Shown one piece after another: positions 6,353 to 12,764 of a stretch of DNA of 15,562 nucleotides; the stretch's first letter is position 1; every line of letters starts with the position of its first letter. Both the position numbers and the translations under genes were made by a program. This stretch comes from Desulfotignum sp. (GTDB taxonomy: Bacteria > Desulfobacterota > Desulfobacteria > Desulfobacterales > Desulfobacteraceae): assembly GCA_011390235.1 (NCBI GenBank), contig JAABSS010000086.1:1-15562 (forward strand), given 5' to 3'. Under the pieces are notes generated by a model, which was given only the letters and a program-made list of their open reading frames with translations, was not told the origin of the DNA and did not search any database.

Positions 6353-7003
6353 TCATGGTGTTGAAGATTCATTCCGGTCGGCTGCAAGTTTTGTGTAATC
6401 TTCCGGCGTGTCCACATCCTTGAGAATCCCGGCATCGGAGACTGCAATGCCCTGCATCCGGTGCGCAAATTCCCGGAACAGCACCCTGGCCCCGGCATCG
6501 CCTGCCGGGCAGGCAAGATGCGAAAACAACGGTTTTGCCACCAGCACGGGATTGCCTCTTTTTCCCTGGAACCTGGGCACCAGAATCCAGTGGTCCGTGG
6601 TCTGGAATGCAGATACCAGGTGGTTGATGGTCCGGACCATGACCAGGGGCTGGTCCCCCAGCAGGAACAGGGCACCGCCGGTGTCCTCCGGCAGGGCCTT
6701 GAGACCGGCGGCCACTGAAAAGGACTGGCCTTTGTTCCAGTGTGGATTTTCGATCACGTGAATGCCGGTCATGTCCGGGCAGGTCAGGTCCAGGGACTGG
6801 CGGATCCGGCCGGCCGCAAATCCCAGAACCAGGACAATATGATCCAGCATGGATGCTTTGGCAATGGCAATCACCCGCCCTAAAATGGTGGTATTTTCAA
6901 AGGGCAGCAATTGTTTGGTGGTGCCCATGCGTGAGCCGCACCCGGCAGCCAGAATGATGCCGGCAACCGGTTTTTTACTGGACCCTGCGGTATTGCACGT
7001 CAT
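6353..7003 (-). CDS. MocA/MobA-like nucleotidyltransferase
   Basis: The 216-residue protein starts with a classic nucleotide-binding motif, GIILAAGCGSRMGTTKQLLP (LAAGCGSRMG at 18-27, Lys30). It then has NKGQSFSV (90-97), the metal-binding LGDQP (115-119), GKRGNPVL (147-154) and GDAGAR (168-173), ending in DVDTPEDY. This matches the cytidylyltransferase/MobA-like NTP transferase family that makes molybdopterin cytosine dinucleotide or related dinucleotide cofactors for hydroxylases of the xanthine dehydrogenase type. The start chosen is the ATG at 7001-7003, which overlaps the yqeC stop (ATGA). The frame runs further upstream, but that would invade yqeC by over 60 bases. Neighbouring yqeC supports the molybdenum-hydroxylase role; the exact nucleotide and target are inferred. 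Confidence 0.85.
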   Translation of the reverse strand: MTCNTAGSSKKPVAGIILAAGCGSRMGTTKQLLPFENTTILGRVIAIAKASMLDHIVLVLGFAAGRIRQSLDLTCPDMTGIHVIENPHWNKGQSFSVAAGLKALPEDTGGALFLLGDQPLVMVRTINHLVSAFQTTDHWILVPRFQGKRGNPVLVAKPLFSHLACPAGDAGARVLFREFAHRMQGIAVSDAGILKDVDTPEDYTKLAADRNESSTP

Positions 7004-7848
7004 ATGATTACCACACCCTTTACCGGATCCGGGTCTGCCAGGCTGGCAATCACCACCCGGTCGGGCCACGGGTAGGACTGATTATGGTGAAAGGGGTGTT
7101 TTCCCCCGCCTTTTCGGACATCACCTTTATGCATATCCTGCCGGTCTTTTTTCAACCTGGCCGCAACCGCATGGCCGGCTGCCACCCGGTCCGGGTCATC
7201 TGCCTTATTGAGCCAGACAACGGCGGCCGGATCAGATCCGGCCAGAGCACAGGCTTTTTGAATTTCCAGAACACAGGACCCAGCCAAGGCAGGAATATCC
7301 ACCGGGCTTCCCGGAGCCAGGCCGGTGTTGCGGGAAAATATGGCGGAGCGGTGGACATGGTCGTCATCCAGGGGGGTATCGAGGGCATCCAGGCCGGTGA
7401 CATGGATAACCACAGTGGTGACCGAGGGCATCACCGGTTCATGGGTGTCGCTGGCCTTGATGGGCCGCTGTCGGGCCCCGTCCGCCTCCACAATGACCCA
7501 GTCAAAGCAGCCGGCATGCCATATCTCATCAATGACCGGGGCGGCAAATCCCTTGAGTTTGCCGGTATCCGGCACATGAAAGCTGCCTGCGGACAGATGG
7601 CGGTGGTCTTTCAAAAAAGATGCGCTCTGTGCCGCAAGGTCTTGCGCAGTGTCTGACACCAGGGTGACGGCAGACTGTTCTTTTGAAGGAAAATGCACAT
7701 TGGTGGTGGTGGTGGTAAGAACTGTGCTGCCCGCACCTGCCAGTTCCCGGGCCAGGCAGAACATCAGGCTGGTTTTACCGCCGGCACCGATCAGACAGAT
7801 GACGCCCGGGGCGCACAGGCCCAGGCTGTCACGGATGGGGAATGCCAT
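7000..7848 (-). CDS. yqeC: YqeC-like selenium-dependent molybdenum hydroxylase accessory protein
   Basis: The 282-residue protein has a P-loop-like GAGGKTS at 21-27 right after a hydrophobic strand, TTTTTNVHFP (45-54), EADGARQRPIKA (121-132) and NKAD (214-217), the pattern of YqeC proteins. These accompany selenium-dependent molybdenum hydroxylases and help install the labile selenium or cofactor; the mechanism is not settled. The ATG at 7846-7848 has no strong ribosome binding site. The stop overlaps the MocA-like start by 4 bases, and the tautomerase stop is 26 bases upstream. The hydroxylase itself is not in this window. Confidence 0.85.
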   Translation of the reverse strand: MAFPIRDSLGLCAPGVICLIGAGGKTSLMFCLARELAGAGSTVLTTTTTNVHFPSKEQSAVTLVSDTAQDLAAQSASFLKDHRHLSAGSFHVPDTGKLKGFAAPVIDEIWHAGCFDWVIVEADGARQRPIKASDTHEPVMPSVTTVVIHVTGLDALDTPLDDDHVHRSAIFSRNTGLAPGSPVDIPALAGSCVLEIQKACALAGSDPAAVVWLNKADDPDRVAAGHAVAARLKKDRQDMHKGDVRKGGGKHPFHHNQSYPWPDRVVIASLADPDPVKGVVII

Positions 7849-7874
7849 GGTCTGAGATTTCAGGCAGTGACAGA

Positions 7875-8078
7875 TTATTTTTGCTGCTTTCGCAGCTCGG
7901 TGACCGGGATACCGCCCACGCCCCAGTTGTCGGTGTCCACCTCTTCGATGGTCACAAAGGTGGTGGCGGGATTTTTTTTCAGCACATCTGACAACAGCCG
8001 GGTCACCCCCTGGATCAGCTCGGCTTTCTGCTCTTTGGTGGCCCCTTCCTTTGTAATCTTGATGTTGACGTAGGGCAT
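7875..8078 (-). CDS. 4-oxalocrotonate tautomerase-family protein
   Basis: The 67-residue protein begins MPYVNIKI, so Met removal exposes the catalytic N-terminal proline of the tautomerase superfamily. TKEQKAELIQGVTRLL is the conserved helix, and NPATTFVTIEEVDTDNWGVGG is the second beta-alpha-beta signature of the DmpI/YwhB-like group. The arginines at mature positions 11 and 39 that bind the dicarboxylate in true 4-oxalocrotonate tautomerase are Gly and Thr here, so the substrate is probably different. AAAGGAGG lies five bases before the ATG. It is probably the first gene of an operon with yqeC, the MocA-like gene and the gamma-CA gene. Confidence 0.88.
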   Translation of the reverse strand: MPYVNIKITKEGATKEQKAELIQGVTRLLSDVLKKNPATTFVTIEEVDTDNWGVGGIPVTELRKQQK

Positions 8079-8117
8079 ACTGCCTCCTTTGATTTTTTTA
8101 TCAATGGTCTATCCAGG

Positions 8118-8144
8118 ATGCCGGCCCTGTTTTCATACCGGCAT
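8118..8144. terminator. Hairpin between gpsA and the tautomerase gene
   Basis: ATGCCGG (8118-8124) pairs exactly with CCGGCAT (8138-8144) around a 13-base loop. It lies just after the gpsA stop on the minus strand. No T-run follows in the direction of transcription, so it may be a Rho-type or processing hairpin, and gpsA could still read into the tautomerase operon. Confidence 0.3.
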
Positions 8145-8160
8145 GCATTTGCCCGGACTT

Positions 8161-9198
8161 TTACACCACCCCGTCCAGCTCGTGTTTCAGGGACCGGTTC
8201 ATGAGGCGCTGCACGGTTTCCGCCACAGGAAGATCTTCAAACAATACATGGTAGACTTCGTTGCAGATGGGCAGGTCCACCCCGAGTTTGCGGGACAGGT
8301 TGTACACGGACCGGGTGGTTTTCACCCCTTCGGCCACCATGCGCATCTCCGAGATGATATCATCCAGCTTTTTGCCCTGGCCGATCTGGACGCCCACGGT
8401 GTAATTACGGCTCAAGGCCCCGGTGCAGGTGAGCAGCAGGTCCCCTACCCCGGCCAGGCCCGACAGGGTCAACGGATCCGCTCCCAGACAGGTGCCCAGG
8501 CGGTTCATCTCGGTCAGTCCCCGGGTGATGAGCGCAGCCCTGGGGTTCAGCCCCATGTTCATGCCGTCGCAGATGCCTGCGGCAATGGCCAGAACATTTT
8601 TCACGGCCCCGCCGATCTGGGTGCCCACGGGATCATCATTTACATACACCCTGAAGGTGGGACAGGAAAAAACAGACTGGACAAACTGCGCCACTTCCCG
8701 GTCCACGGATGCCGCTGCCACCACCGTAGGAATACCTGCTGCCACCTCCTTGGCAAAACTGGGTCCGGACAGAACTGCCAGGTTTTTAGGGGGAATATGA
8801 TCCAGAATCTCTTCGAAAATACCGGTCATGGTCAGGTGGGTCTTGTTTTCAATACCCTTGGAGGCACTTATCACCACCGCATCCCCGGCAATAAACGGCT
8901 TCATCTGCAATGCCACGGTCCGCATGCAGTGGGAAGGGACCACCACCAGCACCAGGTCTTTGTCTTTCACCACGGTTTCCATATCATTGGAGGGAGAAAT
9001 GGATTCCGGCAGATGACCCCCCGGTAGAAATACCCGGTTTTCTCGAAAGGTTTCAATCTGTTCTTTCACCTCAGGTTCATATACCCAGAAATCCAGGGCA
9101 AAGCCTTTATCTGCCAGCAGTTTGGCAAGGGCGGTTCCCCAGGAGCCGGCCCCCACAACCCCGATACGTGTCGATTTTATATTGTCTGTCTGCTTCAT
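8161..9198 (-). CDS. gpsA: NAD(P)-dependent glycerol-3-phosphate dehydrogenase
   Basis: This enzyme reduces dihydroxyacetone phosphate to sn-glycerol 3-phosphate for phospholipid synthesis in the cytoplasm. The 345-residue protein shows the Rossmann motif GAGSWG (16-21), SASKGIE (111-117), LSGPSFAKEVA (143-153), the catalytic Lys200 in IGGAVKNVLAIAAGI, NPRAALITRG (218-227), LAGVGDLLLTCTG (248-260) and EGVKTT near the C terminus. Its length is normal for the family. The ATG at 9196-9198 was chosen because AGGAAGG lies five bases upstream and the protein then begins right before the Rossmann fold. The frame extends to 9273, but those extra codons lie inside the repeat found also at 2489-2568. 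Confidence 0.95.
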   Translation of the reverse strand: MKQTDNIKSTRIGVVGAGSWGTALAKLLADKGFALDFWVYEPEVKEQIETFRENRVFLPGGHLPESISPSNDMETVVKDKDLVLVVVPSHCMRTVALQMKPFIAGDAVVISASKGIENKTHLTMTGIFEEILDHIPPKNLAVLSGPSFAKEVAAGIPTVVAAASVDREVAQFVQSVFSCPTFRVYVNDDPVGTQIGGAVKNVLAIAAGICDGMNMGLNPRAALITRGLTEMNRLGTCLGADPLTLSGLAGVGDLLLTCTGALSRNYTVGVQIGQGKKLDDIISEMRMVAEGVKTTRSVYNLSRKLGVDLPICNEVYHVLFEDLPVAETVQRLMNRSLKHELDGVV

Positions 9199-9216
9199 GC
9201 ACCCTTCCTGACCTAA

Positions 9217-9282
9217 TTTTATATGAAAGAATAGATAAACCCACTGAATTCTTTCCTGTTTTGTTGTGCCCAACAGGGCATG
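9217..9282 (-). repeat. Dispersed intergenic repeat, copy B (gpsA leader)
   Basis: On the minus strand it runs from CATGCCCTGTTGGGCACAAC to CTTTCATATAAAA and shares both end blocks with copy A at 2489-2568, but has a 30-base interior without heptamers (44 bases in copy A). The first block contains a hairpin TGCCC-AACA-GGGCA (9267-9280). The terminal TATAAA stands about 25 bases before the gpsA ATG, a sensible place for a -10 element. Confidence 0.6.
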
Positions 9283-9330
9283 ACCGTTAGTATAATATAT
9301 CCAACCGGGTCACCTATATAACGGTACAAC

Positions 9331-9418
9331 GGGGTCAGTAAAACGGGGCTTGTGTTAATGTGCTTTTTAAACTCGGTTCATAACATGACAAAAAGCGCAA
9401 TAACGCAGGCCTGACCCC
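9331..9418. mobile_element. 88-bp imperfect palindrome with GGGGTCAG/CTGACCCC ends (MITE/REP-like)
   Basis: The ends GGGGTCAG (9331-9338) and CTGACCCC (9411-9418) are exact reverse complements. Inside, CTTGTGTTAATGTGCTTTTT (9349-9368) faces AAAAAGCGCAATAACGCAGG (9390-9409): 16 of 20 positions pair as DNA and 19 of 20 as plus-strand RNA if G-U wobbles are allowed. The apical loop is 21 bases. No protein is encoded. From memory, GGGGTCAG-type ends occur near REP-associated tyrosine transposase genes in related bacteria; none lies in this window. The rest of the 9283-9513 gap holds a TATAATATAT run (9291-9300) and the direct repeats at 9416-9450, and nothing else recognised. Confidence 0.6.
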
Positions 9419-9450
9419 ATTCTGATGATCCCATTCTGACCCCACCCTGA
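9416..9450. repeat. Short direct repeats abutting the palindrome
   Basis: CCCATTCTGA occurs at 9416-9425 and again at 9430-9439, followed by a related CCCACCCTGA at 9441-9450. The first unit overlaps the right end of the 88-bp palindrome, so the repeats may be partial duplications of the element end. Confidence 0.5.
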
Positions 9451-9513
9451 TATACAGCAAACCGGTCCAACATTCAATGCATGTTTTATCACGCATAACG
9501 CATACCACCGGGT

Positions 9514-10017
9514 TTAATGATAAAAAACCGGATGCCCGGTCTGCTTTTCCAGGAACCGGTCCGGGTTCTGCAGCAGATCCGGCCGGCAGGTGTCAAACAG
9601 GGGAGAGGATATCGGCTGGTTGAACCGGGTTTTGAGCAGCAGTATCCGGACCAGGGCCTGGTCCTGAAACATAAAAATCAGCACATTTTCCTTTCTGTAC
9701 CGGGCGATCCAGACATCTGCGGTGTCAAGCGCTTTTGTATAGGAAAAGTGACGTCTGGTTACAAGGGTTGTGCTGGAACGGGGATTGCAGGTGACCAGGG
9801 TTCTGATGGCCGGTACCCGGTTGATTTCCGCCAGTATCCGTTGTTTGGGTGAATTGATTTTAAAGGCCCGATACCCGTTGGTGGTAAAAGAGTAAATTCC
9901 GGCCGGGGTGATGGCCAGCACTTCCACCAGGATCACCACCACCAGCATGCCGAAACCCAGACCGATCTGAAGGGAGCGCTGCCGCTGTTTCCGGGTCATT
10001 CCGGCCAGAAAATCCAC
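9514..10017 (-). CDS. Hypothetical protein with one N-terminal membrane segment
   Basis: A basic start (MTRKQRQR) is followed by a membrane helix (about 17-39, IGLGFGMLVVVILVEVLAI), then about 125 residues that would be outside the cytoplasm if the positive-inside rule holds. The soluble part is basic, with two Cys (CNPRS, CRPDLL). I recognise no family. GTG at 10015-10017 gives 167 residues; an ATG at 9997-9999 would give 161, and neither has a good ribosome binding site. It starts 15 bases after the DJ-1-like gene and so is probably cotranscribed with it. Confidence 0.55.
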   Translation of the reverse strand: MDFLAGMTRKQRQRSLQIGLGFGMLVVVILVEVLAITPAGIYSFTTNGYRAFKINSPKQRILAEINRVPAIRTLVTCNPRSSTTLVTRRHFSYTKALDTADVWIARYRKENVLIFMFQDQALVRILLLKTRFNQPISSPLFDTCRPDLLQNPDRFLEKQTGHPVFYH

Positions 10018-10032
10018 AGGGCAGGTGCCAGC

Positions 10033-10581
10033 CTAAAGGGCCAGTCCTCCTTTTACATCTTCCACGGTTTTGTCATCAAACAGCCTGGCCACCAGTGCCA
10101 GGGAAAATTCCAGGGCGGTTCCCGCTCCTTTGCTGGTGATACAGTTCCCGTCTGTGACCACATTCTTGTCCTGGACCGTTCCCCCTTCAATCTGGGCGGC
10201 AAAGCCCGGGTGACAGGTCACAGCCCCCGGTGTGACCAGGCCCAGATGATGCAGGACCACAGCAGGAGAGGCACAGATGGCCCCGTATAATTTTTTCTTT
10301 TCAGCCTGGTTTTTGAGAAGAAAGGCCAGGTCTTCGGACTTTTTCAGATTTTCAGCTCCCGGGATGCCGCCGGGGAGCACGATCAGGTCAAAGGACTGTT
10401 CCAGGCAGTCTTTTATCAATGCATCTGCTTTAAACTGCGTGCCCCGGGCAGCCGTGATATCCATTTCATCCACAGATGCCGCCACCACCTTTGCACCGGC
10501 CCTTCTGAGCACATCAATGATGGTAATTGCCTCCATTTCTTCGATTCCCTGGGCCACTGGTACCAATACGGTTTTTTCCAT
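10033..10581 (-). CDS. DJ-1/PfpI (YajL-like) family protein
   Basis: The 182-residue protein matches DJ-1/YajL over its whole length. Glu17 in GIEEMEAI corresponds to the DJ-1 Glu18 that supports the reactive cysteine, and Cys103 in YGAICASPAVVL is the nucleophile-elbow cysteine (DJ-1 Cys106). LPGGIPGAENL (69-79) and SKGAGTALEFSLAL (150-163) are also conserved. Members act in oxidative or carbonyl stress, with disputed glyoxalase, deglycase and chaperone activities. The ATG at 10579-10581 has AAAGGAG six bases upstream, so the in-frame extension to 10632 is not used. It follows a TetR gene by 47 bases, which suggests joint control. Confidence 0.88.
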   Translation of the reverse strand: MEKTVLVPVAQGIEEMEAITIIDVLRRAGAKVVAASVDEMDITAARGTQFKADALIKDCLEQSFDLIVLPGGIPGAENLKKSEDLAFLLKNQAEKKKLYGAICASPAVVLHHLGLVTPGAVTCHPGFAAQIEGGTVQDKNVVTDGNCITSKGAGTALEFSLALVARLFDDKTVEDVKGGLAL

Positions 10582-10628
10582 AACTGACTCCTTTGGATCA
10601 TGGGTGGACCGGGTCATGCACAATGGTA

Positions 10629-11264
10629 TCAAAAACTTTTACCACTCTGCTGACCCAGCAACTGGTTTTCATACAGAGATGCGGTGATTTTCACCACTTT
10701 TATAATATGATCCCGTCTGAATGATTTGTCTTTTAAGGGAGAATTGCGGAACGTCATGAGGATACCGGTAATAGATGCCACAAACGCATGGGAATAAATC
10801 CGGGCGCTGTCTGCGGCAACACCGTGGCGGCAGAGCAGCTTGGCAAACAGATCAAAAAAGATCTTGGTCACGGAATCAAATTTTCCCATGACCGGATGGG
10901 TCAGGTTGTCCTTGAGCATCAAATAGGTCATCATCTGAAATGTGGATTCATTTTCAATGAGATGTTCCACAAATTTCACACCGAACTGCTCAATACTGGC
11001 GGGTTTATCTGTTTCAACCATGGCTTCAAAATCTTTACTGGCAGATGATATGTCCTGGAGAAAGGCTTCGTTGAACAAGGCTTCCTGGCTGGGAAAATAC
11101 CGGTAAATGGTGGCAGGGGATATGCCGGCTTCATCTGCCACTTCCCGCATCCCCACCTCATAAAACGGTTTTTTTGCAAACAATGCCAGGGCGGATTCAA
11201 TGACGATCTGTTTTCTTGCCTGTTTTTCCTTTTCCTTAAGTTCTGCAAACCGTGATTCAGCCAC
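10629..11264 (-). CDS. TetR/AcrR-family transcriptional regulator
   Basis: The 211-residue protein has the TetR DNA-binding domain at the N terminus (IESALALFAKKPFYEVGMREVADEAG then ISPATIYRYFPSQEALF, about 22-64) and a helical ligand-binding region after it with no recognised ligand signature. The GTG at 11262-11264 was chosen because AAAGGTGG lies seven bases upstream and the protein then starts close to the first helix; an in-frame TTG at 11345 would add 27 low-complexity residues. It precedes the DJ-1-like gene on the same strand and is divergent from the Cys4/arginine kinase operon, so either is a possible target. Confidence 0.88.
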   Translation of the reverse strand: MAESRFAELKEKEKQARKQIVIESALALFAKKPFYEVGMREVADEAGISPATIYRYFPSQEALFNEAFLQDISSASKDFEAMVETDKPASIEQFGVKFVEHLIENESTFQMMTYLMLKDNLTHPVMGKFDSVTKIFFDLFAKLLCRHGVAADSARIYSHAFVASITGILMTFRNSPLKDKSFRRDHIIKVVKITASLYENQLLGQQSGKSF

Positions 11265-11360
11265 AGAAAATCCACCTTTTCCAGAGATTAATAAAAAATT
11301 ACTGCCACTGCTTTTTCCCTTATCATGACTGCCAAAGTCTGACAAGGCTAAATAAGTGCC

Positions 11361-11408
11361 TCTGGATATTTGACATAGTAGCGTGCGCTTCTATGGCAAA
11401 TATCCAGA
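11361..11408. repeat. 48-bp hairpin in the TetR/kinase divergent region
   Basis: TCTGGATATTTGACATAG (11361-11378) faces CTATGGCAAATATCCAGA (11391-11408), with 17 of 18 positions complementary. The 12-base centre TAGCGTGCGCTT contains another short inverted repeat (AGC/GCT). It sits between divergent genes, so it is not a terminator of either. It is either a REP-like element or a regulatory or RNA structure. Confidence 0.75.
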
Positions 11409-11430
11409 AATGCCTTTTCAAATACCCGTA

Positions 11431-11460
11431 TTGACGATACTGCCCTGTATCTGGTATATT
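11431..11460 (+). promoter_or_regulatory. Sigma70-type promoter of the Cys4/arginine kinase operon
   Basis: TTGACG (11431-11436), 18-base spacer, TATATT (11455-11460). The predicted start of transcription near 11467 excludes the TTG at 11459 as a start codon and favours the ATG at 11492. The -35 is part of an imperfect palindrome GTATTGACGATAC (11428-11440), a possible operator. Confidence 0.6.
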
Positions 11461-11491
11461 GCCGCTTGTGAACAAAAAGAAAAATAAAGCC

Positions 11492-11677
11492 ATGAACCCA
11501 GCGATTAAAAGAGACCTGTTTGATTTTGAAATCGGTTACCTGACCCGGAGCCCCTGCCTCAACTGCCCCCGCAGAAAGGATCTGCCCAGGTGCCACGATG
11601 ACTGCGATGTGCTGGACATGATCCAGACCACCCTGGCCCGGGGCATTTCCTGCCAGTCTTCCAGATATGAAAGCTGA
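11492..11677 (+). CDS. Small four-cysteine protein coupled to the arginine kinase
   Basis: The 61-residue protein contains CLNCPRRKDLPRCHDDC, a CxxC-x8-CxxxC pattern that could bind zinc or another metal, followed by a helix (DVLDMIQTTLARGIS) and a further Cys. The N-terminal part (DLFDFEIGYLTRS) is also helical. The ATG at 11492 was preferred since the promoter at 11431-11460 puts transcription start near 11467; GTG at 11468 would need a leaderless transcript. The stop overlaps the kinase start (TGATG, 11675-11679), indicating translational coupling. Similar short Cys4 proteins occur in deltaproteobacteria as I recall, with no known function. The arrangement recalls mcsA-mcsB of Firmicutes, but no sequence kinship to McsA is visible beyond the cysteines. 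Confidence 0.72.
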   Translation: MNPAIKRDLFDFEIGYLTRSPCLNCPRRKDLPRCHDDCDVLDMIQTTLARGISCQSSRYES

Positions 11678-12705
11678 TGCATGTGACCGGCCCGCTGTTT
11701 CCTGAAGCATCCTGCTCCCTTGTAGCACGGTTTTTGACTCCGGCAATGTTTGACCGCCTGTCCGGGTGCAAAACCGCCACAGGATTCACCCTGGCCCGGG
11801 CCATCCAATCCGGACAGAAAAACCATGACTCCAGTATCGGCATCTATGCCGGTGATGCTGAATCCTATACCCTGTTCAGGGAAATATTCGATCCTGTGAT
11901 CACAACCTATCACCAGATCACAGGATCTGTCCGCCATTTCGGAAACCTGGAACCGCTGGATCTTTCCGACCTGGATCCGGACAAGGATTTCATTCTTTCC
12001 TCCCGGGTCCGGGTGGCCAGAAATCTTGCTGCACATGCATTCACCCCCCATATTAGACGTCAGGACAGACAATGCGTTGAAAAAAAAATCCTGGCTGCAT
12101 TAACAAACCTGCCTGCCCCCCTGAAGGGCCGCTATCATCCCATGGGAGAACTGGATCCCGGACAGATCCGGGACAAGGTCCCCGCCGGCAGGGCATTTGC
12201 GCCTGGTGACCGATTCCAGGAAGCTGCCGGCATCCTTACGGACTTTCCCCTGTCCCGGGGGGTTTACACCAGTGAAGACAAAAAATTCATGGTGTGGATC
12301 AATGAAGAGGACCATCTGCGGATCATCTGTATGGAAAAATCCGGACATCTCTGCCGGGTATTCAACCGACTGGTCACGGCACTGGACATGCTTGAACAAT
12401 ACCTGGTGTTTGCATCTGATCCAGACCTGGGCTATCTGAACGCCTGCCCCACCAATATAGGAACCGCCATGCGGGCCGGGGTCCATATCCGGCTGCCGAA
12501 ACTGGAAAAGCAGCCAAAAGAGCTGGCAAAACTGGCCCATGCCCATGGTCTCCAGATCCGCGGCACCGCCGGTGAAAAGACACAGGTTATAGGATCCGTG
12601 TTTGACATCAGTAACCGCCGGCGCTTAGGTGTTTGTGAAACCAGGATCATCCAGGATCTGTCCTTGGGCATTGCCGCACTCATAAAAAAAGAGAAAAACC
12701 TGTAA
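11677..12705 (+). CDS. Bacterial arginine kinase (phosphagen kinase)
   Basis: The 342-residue protein is a full-length ATP:guanido phosphotransferase with both the helical N-terminal domain and the catalytic domain. The arginine kinase active site is complete: the guanidino specificity loop SSIGIY (52-57) and DAESYTLF; phosphate-binding Arg110, Arg112 (SSRVRV), Arg215 (HLRI), Arg266 (AMRAG) and Arg295 (QIRGT); the catalytic NEED at 209-212; Cys257 in NACPTNIGT; and Glu300 in the flexible loop. The short specificity loop and the Tyr57 environment favour arginine over creatine. Such enzymes buffer ATP by storing phosphoarginine; active bacterial examples include one from Desulfobacterium autotrophicum. 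The N-terminal domain argues against protein-arginine kinase McsB, which lacks it. It is the second gene of the operon, with TGATG coupling. Confidence 0.9.
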   Translation: MHVTGPLFPEASCSLVARFLTPAMFDRLSGCKTATGFTLARAIQSGQKNHDSSIGIYAGDAESYTLFREIFDPVITTYHQITGSVRHFGNLEPLDLSDLDPDKDFILSSRVRVARNLAAHAFTPHIRRQDRQCVEKKILAALTNLPAPLKGRYHPMGELDPGQIRDKVPAGRAFAPGDRFQEAAGILTDFPLSRGVYTSEDKKFMVWINEEDHLRIICMEKSGHLCRVFNRLVTALDMLEQYLVFASDPDLGYLNACPTNIGTAMRAGVHIRLPKLEKQPKELAKLAHAHGLQIRGTAGEKTQVIGSVFDISNRRRLGVCETRIIQDLSLGIAALIKKEKNL

Positions 12706-12764
12706 CACCTGCTTGCCATCCCCCAGGCAGTACACATGTTAAATGTAGACTGGACCATCTGTTT

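Noticed and set aside
7084..7656. Open frame of 190 codons opposite yqeC
   Set aside because: yqeC motifs are complete on the minus strand, and the opposite frame is Gly/Arg-rich without a recognisable fold.
8089..9027. Open frame of 312 codons on the plus strand opposite gpsA
   Set aside because: Its composition is rich in His, Gly and Gln with no domain pattern, and it lies antisense to a textbook gpsA with a strong ribosome binding site. It is a codon-bias shadow.
9199..9273. 25-residue N-terminal extension of GpsA
   Set aside because: It falls in the dispersed repeat, adds residues before the Rossmann fold and has no ribosome binding site, unlike the ATG at 9198.
9199..9513. Riboswitch or structured leader of known class upstream of gpsA
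   Set aside because: The structure present is explained by two repeat elements. No conserved aptamer core was recognised.
11459..11491. Longer N terminus (TTG 11459 or GTG 11468) for the Cys4 protein
   Set aside because: TTG overlaps the -10 hexamer, and transcription is predicted to start near 11467, so TTG cannot be used and GTG would need leaderless translation.
11677..12705. McsB protein-arginine kinase
   Set aside because: The N-terminal phosphagen-kinase domain with SSIGIY and DAESY is present, and McsB lacks it. The catalytic loops match arginine kinase.
12706..12764. Intrinsic terminator between the arginine kinase and ctaB
   Set aside because: Only 4-bp stems can be drawn and no T-run follows, so I could not support one.
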